Part shown: positions 55,138 through 64,000 of the stretch, in pieces
Layout of the letters: every line of letters starts with the position of its first letter
Numbering within the stretch: the first letter of the stretch is position 1
Origin: JAWKRB01 sp041389885
GTDB lineage: Bacteria; Myxococcota_A; Polyangia; Polyangiales; Ga0077539
Reading direction: 5' to 3'
Assembly (NCBI GenBank): GCA_041389885.1
Contig: JAWKRB010000010.1
Span: forward strand, 215,366-279,365
Length of the DNA: 64,000 nt
Notes under the pieces: model-generated
Told to the model about the DNA's origin: nothing
Database searches by the model: none
What the model saw: only the letters and a program-made list of their open reading frames with translations
Made by a program: the position numbers and the translations under genes

Positions 55138-56412
55138 TCAGAACTGCGCGGCCTCGGTCGACTCGTGGAGCGCGAGGGTCGAGGCCTTGCCGCCCGAGAG
55201 CACCTCGGCGACGGAGTCGAAGTACCCGGTGCCCACCTCGCGCTGGTGGCGCGTGGCGGTGTAGCCGTCCTTCTCGGCAGCGAACTCGGCCTGCTGCACC
55301 TCGGAGTACGCGCTCATGCCGCGCTCCTTGTAGTCGTGCGCGAGGGAGAACATCGCGTAGTTGAGCGTGTGAAAGCCCGCGAGGGTGACGAACTGAAACT
55401 TGTACCCCATCGCCCCGAGCTCGCGCTGAAACTTGGCGATGGTGGCGTCGTCGAGGTGCTTCTTCCAGTTGAAGCTCGGCGAGCAGTTGTACGCGAGGAG
55501 CTTGCCGGGGAACTTCGCGTGCACCCCCTCGGCGAAGCGCCGCGCCTGGTCGAGGTCGGGGGTCGAGGTCTCGCACCAGAGCACGTCGGCGTAGGGCGCG
55601 TAGGCGAGGGCGCGGGCGATGGCGCACTCGACGCCGCCCTTGAGCTGGTAGAAGCCCTCGGCGGTGCGGCCCTTGGAGCCGTCGATGAACGCGTGGTCGC
55701 GCTCGTCGACGTCGCTGAGCAGCAGCTTCGCGCTGTCGGCGTCGGTGCGGGCGACGAGCACGGTGGGCACGTCCATCACGTCGGCGGCGAGGCGCGCGGC
55801 GACGAGGGTGCGAATGAACTGCGAGGTGGGCACGAGCACCTTGCCGCCCATGTGCCCGCACTTCTTCTCCGAGGCGAGCTGGTCCTCGAAGTGCACGCCC
55901 GAGGCGCCGGCGTCGATCATGGCCTTCATCAGCTCGAAGGCGTTGAGGGGTCCGCCGAAGCCCGCCTCGGCGTCGGCCATGATGGGGGCGAACCAGTAGC
56001 GCTCCGACTTGCCCTCGGCGTGGTCGATCTGGTCGGCGCGGGTGAGCGCCTGGTTGACCTTGCGCACCACCGTCGGGACGCTGTCGACGGGGTACAGCGA
56101 CTGGTCGGGGTACATCTGGCCCGCGGTGTTCGCGTCGGCCGCGACCTGCCAGCCCGAGAGGTAGATCGCCTTGAGCCCGGCGCGCACCTGCTGCACCGCC
56201 TGGTTGCCCGTGAGGGCGCCGAGGGACGACACGAAGGGCTCCTCGGCCATGAGCTTCCAGAGGCGGCGCGAGCCCACCTGCGCGAGGGTGTGCTCCACGC
56301 GGAGCGAGCCCCGGAGGCGCCGCACGTCGGCGACGGAGTAGGGGCGGGTGATGCCGTCGTAGCGCCCCTGCGGCGCGTCGGTCACGTAGGTCTCGGTGCT
56401 GGCGTTGGTCAT
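55138..56412 (-). CDS. aceA: Isocitrate lyase
   Basis: 424 residues, close to bacterial AceA. The catalytic loop KKCGHMGGKVL carries C185. PIMADAEAGFGGPLNAFELM is the substrate and Mg site, and YNCSPSFNWKKHLDD follows. The reaction splits isocitrate into glyoxylate and succinate for growth on acetate or fatty acids. AGGAG lies eight bases before ATG 56412. It is 67 bases downstream of aceB on the same strand, and the divergent RamB-like gene probably controls the pair. Confidence 0.96.
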   Translation of the reverse strand: MTNASTETYVTDAPQGRYDGITRPYSVADVRRLRGSLRVEHTLAQVGSRRLWKLMAEEPFVSSLGALTGNQAVQQVRAGLKAIYLSGWQVAADANTAGQMYPDQSLYPVDSVPTVVRKVNQALTRADQIDHAEGKSERYWFAPIMADAEAGFGGPLNAFELMKAMIDAGASGVHFEDQLASEKKCGHMGGKVLVPTSQFIRTLVAARLAADVMDVPTVLVARTDADSAKLLLSDVDERDHAFIDGSKGRTAEGFYQLKGGVECAIARALAYAPYADVLWCETSTPDLDQARRFAEGVHAKFPGKLLAYNCSPSFNWKKHLDDATIAKFQRELGAMGYKFQFVTLAGFHTLNYAMFSLAHDYKERGMSAYSEVQQAEFAAEKDGYTATRHQREVGTGYFDSVAEVLSGGKASTLALHESTEAAQF

Positions 56413-56479
56413 CGGGGTGCTCCTGCGCGTGGGTGTGAGTGAGTCAGAAACCGTTGTGGGACAGTGAGATCGACCGTGT

Positions 56480-58073
<1,594 letters not shown>

Positions 58074-58160
58074 CAGAATCCTCGGTTGTGAAAATTGACC
58101 ATCGCACCACCCGCGTCAACAATCACGGGATGTGCGATGAATTTCGATGTATTCAGTTGT

Positions 58161-58187
58161 CACTGTAAATCGGTCACACTGTAAATC
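58161..58187 (+). promoter_or_regulatory. Direct repeat in the divergent aceB/regulator gap
   Basis: CACTGTAAATC occurs at 58161-58171 and 58177-58187, a perfect 11-base direct repeat with 16-base period. It lies in a 135-base, unusually AT-rich region between aceB and the RamB-like gene, just upstream of the regulator ribosome site (GGGAGG at 58198-58203). A binding site for the regulator is the simplest explanation; it is not the published RamB motif. Confidence 0.55.
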
Positions 58188-58208
58188 TTGTCAACCAGGG
58201 AGGTCGTG

Positions 58209-59666
58209 ATGGAGCGGGGCGTGCGGTCGCGGGAGTCGAACATGCTGGGCGCGCGGGTGCGCACCTACCGCCGCGAGCAGGGTCTGTCGCAGGCCGAGCT
58301 CGCGACGCGGCTGGGGGTCTCGGCGAGCTACTTGAACCTCATCGAGAACAACCGCCGCCCGCTCCCGGCGGGGCTTCTCTTGAAGCTGGCGACGGAGCAG
58401 GGCTTCGACCTCCAGCGCTTCGGCCTCGACGCCGAGCGCCGCCTCGACGCCGACCTGCTCGAGGTCTTCGCCGACCCCCTCTTCGAGTCGCACCGCCTCA
58501 CCAACGGCGACGTGCGCGACTTCATCGCGGCCTCGCCCAGCGCGGCGCAGGCGGTGCTCACGCTCTACCGCGCGTACAAGCGCTCGCAGGAGAGCGCCGA
58601 CAGCCTCGCCGAGAAGCTCCACGAGGGCCCCGACGACGGCGCGAGGCTCGACCGCGCGCGCTCGCCCAGCGAAGACGTCAACGACTTCGTGCAGAACCGC
58701 GGCAACCACTTCCCCGAGCTCGAAGAGGTCGCCGAGCGCATCTGCGCGGAGGCGGGCATTCGCACCGACGACCTGTACCGCGGCCTCGCGGCGCACCTCG
58801 AGAGGGCGCACGGGGTGGAGGTGCGCGTGGTGCGGAGCGTCGACGAGAAGGGCGACGGCACCCTCCGCCGCCTCGACCCCGCCTCGCGGCGCCTGCTGCT
58901 CTCAGAGCTCCTGCCCACGCGCTCGCGCTCGTTTCAGCTCGCGCACCAGCTCGCGCTGCTGGAGGCCAAGGCGCTCCTCGACAAGCTCACCGACGACCCG
59001 TCGCTGCCCACGCAGGAGGCGCGCACCCTCGCCCGCGTCGCCCTCGCGAACTACACCGCCGGGGCGGTGATGATGCCCTACGAGAGCTTCCTCCAGGCGT
59101 GCAAAGACGAGCGCTACGACGTCGACCTCGTCGGGCGGCGGTTTCGCGTGGGCTTCGAGCAGGTGGCGCACCGGCTCACCACGCTCCAGCGCCCGGGCCG
59201 GGAGGGCGTCCCCTTCCACATGCTCCGCATCGACATGGCCGGGAACATCTCCAAGCGCTTCTCGGGCAGCGGGATTCGCTTCGCGCGCTTCTCGGGCGCG
59301 TGCCCGAAGTGGAACGTCTTCGCGGCCTTTCTCACCCCCGGCATGATCCGCGTGCAGATCTCGCGCATGCCCGACAACGGCGAGTTCTTCTGCATCGCGC
59401 GCACCATCCAGAAGGACAGCGGCGGCTACCACCACCAGCCGCCCATCCAGGCCATCGGCCTGGGCTGCCGGCTCGAGCACGCCAGGGAGCTCACCTACGC
59501 GGCCGGGATGAACCTCGACGACCCCGCCATCGTGGTGCCCGTGGGGGTCACCTGCCGCACCTGCGAGCGCAGCGACTGCGCCCAGCGCGCCCTGCCCTCC
59601 GTGCGCCACCCCCTGCACATCGACGACAACGTGCGGCGGCTCTCGCTCTACATGGGCCCGGCGTAG
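58209..59666 (+). CDS. XRE-family RamB/ScfR-type regulator of acetate/short-chain acyl metabolism
   Basis: 485 residues from ATG 58209, with GGGAGG five bases upstream; a TTG at 58188 would include the second direct repeat. The N-terminal helix-turn-helix is at about residues 15-55 (YRREQGLSQAELATRLGVSA; YLNLIENNRRPL). An IrrE-like central region with a degenerate HEXXH (FQLAHQLALLEA) follows. The C-terminal DUF2083 domain has FSGACPKWNVF and the Cys cluster GVTCRTCERSDCAQR. This is the layout of RamB and ScfR, which bind acyl-CoA or regulate aceA/aceB. Divergence from the glyoxylate genes supports that target here; whether it activates or represses is unknown. Confidence 0.88.
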   Translation: MERGVRSRESNMLGARVRTYRREQGLSQAELATRLGVSASYLNLIENNRRPLPAGLLLKLATEQGFDLQRFGLDAERRLDADLLEVFADPLFESHRLTNGDVRDFIAASPSAAQAVLTLYRAYKRSQESADSLAEKLHEGPDDGARLDRARSPSEDVNDFVQNRGNHFPELEEVAERICAEAGIRTDDLYRGLAAHLERAHGVEVRVVRSVDEKGDGTLRRLDPASRRLLLSELLPTRSRSFQLAHQLALLEAKALLDKLTDDPSLPTQEARTLARVALANYTAGAVMMPYESFLQACKDERYDVDLVGRRFRVGFEQVAHRLTTLQRPGREGVPFHMLRIDMAGNISKRFSGSGIRFARFSGACPKWNVFAAFLTPGMIRVQISRMPDNGEFFCIARTIQKDSGGYHHQPPIQAIGLGCRLEHARELTYAAGMNLDDPAIVVPVGVTCRTCERSDCAQRALPSVRHPLHIDDNVRRLSLYMGPA

Positions 59667-60259
59667 CGCCGGTCGAGCTCGTTGCTCAGCACGGCCACGG
59701 CGTCTTCGGCGTGCACGCTCACGGGGCCGAGACACACCGCGCGGGCGCCGAGCGAGGCCTGCACGGCCTCGGGCATCCCCAGGTGGTCGCCCAGGAGAAA
59801 CACCGCGCCCCTCGGGAACTCCACGCCGCGCACGTCGTCGCCGCGCTCGTCGAGGAGGAACCTCGGCGCGTCGCCCACGTCGGCCAGGGCGACCTCGAGG
59901 CCCCCGTCGGCCACCGCGACCCCCGGCCGCACCACCGTGAACCCCTCGCCCGCGCGCGGCGCGTCGAGGGCCTTCTTCGCGAGCACCGCGAGGCTCCGCT
60001 CGTCCGGCCGCAGGAACTTCACCGCCGCCCCCTCCACCCGCATCACCCTCGGCCCCGCCTCGCCGCCGCCCAGCACCAGGTGCACCGTCGCGTCTCGCCG
60101 CACGCCGTGCGAGACCAGCAGCGCCGCGCGCAGACACCGCAGCAGCGCGTCGAGGCGGCCGCTGGTGCCCGGGAGGTCGGCGAGTCGAAAATCGCCCGTG
60201 GCCTTGCCGCCCACGACGATGTAGCGGCGCAGCGGGGCGCACTCAGGGGCGGTGGGCAT
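59648..60259 (-). CDS. TrmY-like tRNA pseudouridine-54 N1-methyltransferase
   Basis: 203 residues. LPGTSGRLDALLRCLRAALL followed by SHGVRRDATVHLVLGG and VKFLRPDERSLAVLAKKAL are the family blocks of TrmY. The SAM-binding SPOUT knot shows RGAVFLLGDHLGMPEA, close to the archaeal FVLGDHIGF motif. TrmY makes N1-methylpseudouridine at tRNA position 54 in archaea; bacterial copies are sporadic and less studied. Position 54 in bacteria is normally ribothymidine, so the substrate may differ. It overlaps the convergent regulator gene by 19 bases. Confidence 0.85.
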   Translation of the reverse strand: MPTAPECAPLRRYIVVGGKATGDFRLADLPGTSGRLDALLRCLRAALLVSHGVRRDATVHLVLGGGEAGPRVMRVEGAAVKFLRPDERSLAVLAKKALDAPRAGEGFTVVRPGVAVADGGLEVALADVGDAPRFLLDERGDDVRGVEFPRGAVFLLGDHLGMPEAVQASLGARAVCLGPVSVHAEDAVAVLSNELDRRYAGPM

Positions 60260-60345
60260 GGTGCGCCACCCTTTGCCCCCCGCGGCGACGCCGCGTCAAC
60301 CCGCGCGCAGAGGGCGCTTGCGGGGATCACCTGTCGCGCCGCACA

Positions 60346-61894
60346 ATGCGAGACGCCATGTCCAGCGGTCCAGCGACCCACTCCCCAAGCCAGTCGTCGG
60401 GCGTCGTCAAGCCGCACTGGCTCGGGCGCTACGAGGTGCTCGAAGAGATCGCGCAGGGCGGAATGGCCACCGTCTACCTCGGCCGCGCCCGCGGCGCCGC
60501 GAACTTCGAGCGCCTCGTGGCGGTCAAGGTCTGCCTCCCGCACCTCCGCGGCGACGAAGAGTTCTCGGGCATGTTCCTCGACGAGGCCCGCCTCGCCGCG
60601 CGGATCCACCACCCCAACGTCGTCGCCACCCTCGACGTCGGCGACGAAGAGGCCCTCTACCTGGTGATGGAGTACATCGAGGGCGACAAGCTCTCGACCC
60701 TCATCAAGCGCGCCAGCATCAAGCAGCAGCGCATCCCCCTCGGGGTCACCGCGCGGGTGATGATCGACGCGCTCTCGGGGCTGCACGCCGCCCACGAGCT
60801 CAAAGACTCCATGGGCGAGCCGCTCAACCTCGTGCACCGCGACGTCTCGCCGCACAACGTGCTCGTGGGCGTCGACGGCATCGCGCGCATCAGCGATTTC
60901 GGCATCGCCAAGGCCGAGGCCCGCGCGACGGTGACCCGCGAGGGCAGCCTCAAGGGCAAGATGAGCTACATGGCGCCCGAGCAGCTGGCGGGCCGCCCCG
61001 TCGACCGCCGCGCCGACATCTACGCCGCCGGCGTCGTGCTCTGGGAGTGCCTCGCGGGGCGCAGGCTCTTTCGCGCCGACAGCGAGGTCGAGACCTTCAA
61101 CCTGGTCTTGCAGAACAAGATCATGACGCCGTCGACGCTCTGGCCCGAGGTGCCGCCCGAGCTCGACGCGATCGTGCTCCGCGCCCTCGCCCTCGACCCC
61201 GACAAGCGCTTCGCCACCGCTGCCGAGTTCGCCGAGGCCCTCGAGGAGCTCCCGATTCGCCTCGCGCCCGCGCGCACCGTCGCCAACACCGTCGAAGACC
61301 TGCTCACCGACGTGCTCACGCAGCGGCGCGACATCGTGCGGTCGCTCGACAGCGGCAGCGACTCCTTCGAGCCCGGCGCGCTGCGCGCGGCGTACGTCGG
61401 GCCGAAGACCATCCCCCCCGGCGCCCTCACCGTGCCGCGAGGCCCGGCTCCGCCGCCCCTCCCCATGGCCGTCGAGGCCGTGACCCCCGAGGCCGTCGCC
61501 GAGCCGCCGCCGCGCCGCCGGGGCCTGGCCCTCGTGCTCGCCGCCGTGCTCGGCGCGAGCCTCATCGTGCTGGGCGCCTTCGCGATGCGCCGCCCCGCGC
61601 CCGCCCCCCCGCCGCCGGTCGCCGCCGCGCTGCCCGCGCCCCGCCGATGGAGCCGCCGCCGCCGCCCGAGCCGCCCGCCGCGCTCGCGCCGCCGCCGGAG
61701 GCGCCCGCGCTGCCCCCGCCGAGGCCGACGCCGGCCCCGCCGCGATCGACCCCGATCCCCCTGCGGCGCAAGCGGTCGCGCGCCCATCGGAGCCTCGGCG
61801 CGCGCCGTCGCACCCGCCCCGACGCACCCGTCCTCCGCCGCCGGCGCCCCCGCCGAGCGCGGGTCCCTCCGAGTTTCGCCCCGGCTCGATCTGA
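60346..61894 (+). CDS. Serine/threonine protein kinase, C-terminal tail frameshifted
   Basis: From ATG 60346 (ATG 60358 also possible) the kinase domain occupies about residues 28-295. It has IAQGGMATVYLGRA, VAVKVCLPHL, a variant HRDVSPHN loop (Ser for the usual Lys), SDFGIAK and MSYMAPEQL. A membrane segment follows at about 388-408 (GLALVLAAVLGASLIVLGAF). Beyond about 61,640 the frame becomes Arg-rich. Other frames instead read a Pro-rich tail (EPPPPPEPPAALAPP) and then SAGPSEFRPGSI with a stop at 61894, so one or two indels are likely. Without them the frame runs through into the next gene, giving a false 868-residue fusion. Confidence 0.75.
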
Positions 61895-61965
61895 CGCCGC
61901 AGACGATTCGCCTTCGACAGATGTACGGCGGAGCATCGCGGAGGGGTATTCTGCGGGGCGGACCT

Positions 61966-62952
61966 ATGCGTGCGACCATCTTTCCCTTGATCGCGGCCCT
62001 CGCGCTCGCCGCGACCCCCGCCGCTTCGCAAGACAACACCGCCTTCGCCCAGCAGCGCTTCACCCGGGGTTCGGGGCTCTACGAGCAGCGCGAGTTCGGC
62101 GCGGCGCTCGACGAGTTCCGCGCGTCGCTGGCGCTCTACGGCTCGCCCAACACGCGGCTGTACGTCGCGCGCTGCCTCCGTGAGCTGGGGCGCCTCGACG
62201 AGGCCCTGCCCGAATTCGAGCGCGCGATGCGCGAGGCCGCCGACCGGGCGCCCACCGACCCCCGCTACGCCGCGACCCGCGACGCCGCACAGACCGAGAT
62301 GCTCGCGATCGCCGGGCTGGTCGGGCGGCTGACCCTCACCATCCCCGACGCCCCCAGCGGCGTGGTGGTCCGGGTGAACGACCGGGAGATCCCCCGCGAG
62401 GCGCTGGGCGTGGCCTTTCCGGTGATGCCGGGGCACGTGCGCATCGTGGTCGAGTCGGCCGAGCACGAGACCGAGAGCCGCGAGACCGAGATCACCGCGG
62501 GCGGCGAGGTCACGGTGGGGGTGGTGCTCCGTCGGCGCGCCGCGTCCAGCTCCGGGCAGACCGAGCTCGAGCGCCCCCCGCCCGTCAGCGTCCCCGCGCC
62601 GCCGCCTCCCCCCTCAGGCTTCTCGCGCAACCTCGCGTGGATCGGCTTCGGCGTCGGCGCCGCCGGGCTCATCGGCTTCGCGGCCTTCGGCGCGGCGGCC
62701 ACCGGGGTGTTCTCCGACCTCGAGGCCCGCTGCGGCAACGCGCCCTGCCCCGAGTCGGAGCGCGGCTCCGTCGACCAGGGACGCACCTTTCAGACCCTCA
62801 CCAACGTCTCCCTCGGCGTGGGCATCGTCGGCGTCGTCGCCGGGGCGGTGCTCTTCATCACCGGGCGCGGCCCCGAGCCAGAACGCCCTGCGCCGCAGCG
62901 GGTTAGCCTTCAGCTCGGCGTCGGCTCCGTCGGCCTCGCGGGGGCGTTCTGA
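61966..62952 (+). CDS. Exported TPR/PEGA-like protein
   Basis: 328 residues. Signal peptide RATIFPLIAALALAATPAAS; then TPR-like helices at about 30-110 (GLYEQREFGAALDEFRASLA), a PEGA-like beta domain at about 120-190 (VVVRVNDREIPREALGV), a Pro linker and two membrane segments near the C-terminus (IGFGVGAAGLIGFAAFGAAA; LGVGIVGVVAGAVLFITG). This arrangement is common in Myxococcota next to S/T kinase genes. Its frame is shared by chance with the upstream kinase; the signal peptide argues for a separate gene. It overlaps the following ATG by one base. Confidence 0.75.
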   Translation: MRATIFPLIAALALAATPAASQDNTAFAQQRFTRGSGLYEQREFGAALDEFRASLALYGSPNTRLYVARCLRELGRLDEALPEFERAMREAADRAPTDPRYAATRDAAQTEMLAIAGLVGRLTLTIPDAPSGVVVRVNDREIPREALGVAFPVMPGHVRIVVESAEHETESRETEITAGGEVTVGVVLRRRAASSSGQTELERPPPVSVPAPPPPPSGFSRNLAWIGFGVGAAGLIGFAAFGAAATGVFSDLEARCGNAPCPESERGSVDQGRTFQTLTNVSLGVGIVGVVAGAVLFITGRGPEPERPAPQRVSLQLGVGSVGLAGAF

Positions 62953-64000
62953 TGCGCCGCCTCGCCCTCCTCGCCCTCCTCGCCTCGGGCTGCACCTGGG
63001 AGTGGGACCGCTACGAGCCCGTCGCCGGCGGCGGCTCCGACGCGTCCCTCGAAGACCTCGGCGGCCTCGACGCGGCGCCCTTCGACGCGCCCGACGACGT
63101 CGGCGTCCGCTGCCAGAGCAACACCGACTGCGACGCCAACGAGCTCGGCCTGCGCGTCTGCGACCTCGCCTCGGGGCGCTGCGTGCAGTGCACCCCAGGC
63201 GACGACATCTGCCCCCCGACGCAGTTCTGCGTGGCCTCGACGAACACCTGTCAGCTCGGCTGCCGCAGCGACGAGGCCTGCCTCGCCCTCGCCGCCGACG
63301 GCGGCGTCGAAGACGGCGGCGTGAACCTCCCGCGCCGCTGCGACACCGCCACGCGCCGCTGCGTCGCCTGCGTCACCGACGAGCACTGCCCCATCGGCAC
63401 GCGCTGCATGGGCAGCGTCTGCGTGCCGGGGTGCGACAACACCCGCGGCTGCCCCGCGGGCTCGACCTGCTGCGGCGGCGGGTGCATCGACACCGCGACG
63501 AGCCCGGAGAACTGCGGCACCTGCGGCTCGGTGTGCAGCACGGTCAACGGCGTGCCGGCGTGCCTCAACGGCCGCTGCGGCGTGGCGAGCTGCAACGCGC
63601 CCTTCGCCGACTGCGACGGCAACGGCGCCAACGGCTGCGAGACCGACACGCAGATCAGCCTCGCGCACTGCGGCGGCTGCGGCGCCGCGTGCCCCTCGCC
63701 CCCTGGGGCCACGGCGGTGTGCAGCGGGGGGCGCTGCGGCCTCGGCGTGTGCAACCCCGGCCTGGGCGACTGCGACGGCGACCTGATGAACGGCTGCGAG
63801 ACCTCGCTCCAGACGAGCCTCGCGAACTGCGGCGCCTGCGGGCGGGTGTGCCAGGTCCCCGGGGGGCTCGCGCAGTGCGTCCAGGGGACCTGCCAGCGCT
63901 CGGCGTGCTCCTCCGGCTTCGCCGACTGCGACGGCGACACGGCGAACGGCTGCGAGGTCAACCTCAACAACGACGCCATGAACTGCCGCACCTGCGGCAA
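62952..64000 (+). CDS. Cys-rich lipoprotein with DCDG/NGCE repeats, 3' end cut by window
   Basis: The first 349 residues are visible; the gene runs past position 64000. Signal and lipobox (LALLALLASGC) predict lipid anchoring. An Asp-rich linker leads to Cys-rich modules: CTPGDDICPPTQFC, then repeats of DCDG(N/D)-x3-NGCE(T/V) and NCGxCG spacing, as in MopE-like and similar abundant extracellular proteins of Myxococcota. The DCDG motifs could bind calcium; the Cys pairs probably form disulfides. It starts at the TGATG overlap with the preceding gene. Function unknown. Confidence 0.8.
   Translation, partial: MRRLALLALLASGCTWEWDRYEPVAGGGSDASLEDLGGLDAAPFDAPDDVGVRCQSNTDCDANELGLRVCDLASGRCVQCTPGDDICPPTQFCVASTNTCQLGCRSDEACLALAADGGVEDGGVNLPRRCDTATRRCVACVTDEHCPIGTRCMGSVCVPGCDNTRGCPAGSTCCGGGCIDTATSPENCGTCGSVCSTVNGVPACLNGRCGVASCNAPFADCDGNGANGCETDTQISLAHCGGCGAACPSPPGATAVCSGGRCGLGVCNPGLGDCDGDLMNGCETSLQTSLANCGACGRVCQVPGGLAQCVQGTCQRSACSSGFADCDGDTANGCEVNLNNDAMNCRTCG

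Overview
The window is very GC-rich DNA with strong G/C third positions, packed with genes on both strands; no gap between genes exceeds about 170 bases. Several features point to a myxobacterium-like member of the Myxococcota: two proteins end in a MYXO-CTERM-like tail (a Cys followed by a hydrophobic stretch and an Arg run). There are two serine/threonine kinases, a DUF2330 protein and a Cys-rich lipoprotein with DCDG/NGCE repeats. A multidomain enzyme resembles ElbD of Myxococcus xanthus ether-lipid synthesis, and a CorE-like sigma factor is also present. I saw no rRNA, tRNA, CRISPR array, insertion sequence or prophage. All calls come from reading the sequence; no database search was run.

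Layout. 0-2 kb: two exported proteins. 2-5 kb: an operon of an SDR oxidoreductase, a TetR regulator and an M81 (MlrC-like) peptidase behind a paired palindromic operator. 5-7 kb: a second TetR gene divergent from a GT1-type glycosyltransferase, with a perfect 9-bp inverted repeat between them. 7-14.6 kb: DUF2330 protein, FliA-like sigma factor, large membrane protein, sphingosine-phosphate-lyase-like PLP enzyme, TSUP transporter and lipoprotein nuclease. 14.7-22.8 kb: a tightly coupled operon (HAD phosphatase, LarA-like protein, 1589-residue reductase/ligase/carrier/acyltransferase, SDR epimerase) that looks like an elb-type ether-lipid locus. 22.9-28.6 kb: YceI, an Rpn-like nuclease, mfd and a lone receiver protein.

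28.7-39.1 kb: a type VI secretion spike and cargo island without structural genes. It holds DUF3540, DUF4150 (PAAR-like), DUF2169 plus pentapeptide repeats, an unknown Cys-pair protein, a beta-helix-like spike candidate, a large pentapeptide-repeat protein, a small membrane protein and a VgrG lacking the usual C-terminal helix. 39.1-44.1 kb: sucA, a PIN protein, a Thg1-like 3'-5' polymerase, and a metallothionein next to a Cys-rich ECF sigma factor. 44.1-54 kb: a frameshifted lipoprotein, TfoX-like, exonuclease-like, dienoyl-CoA-isomerase-like and HEAT-repeat genes, a frameshifted TPR gene, serS and another frameshifted gene. 53.5-60.3 kb: a membrane kinase, the glyoxylate shunt (aceA and a frameshifted aceB), a divergent RamB/ScfR-type regulator and a TrmY-like methyltransferase. 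60.3-64 kb: a kinase with a disrupted C-terminus, a TPR/PEGA-like protein and the start of a Cys-rich lipoprotein running off the end.

The most interesting points are the apparently split spike in the secretion island, the metallothionein/ECF pair, the ether-lipid locus, two archaeal/eukaryotic-type tRNA enzymes, and at least six apparent frameshifts confined to about 44-62 kb. Those frameshifts may reflect sequencing indels or local gene decay.
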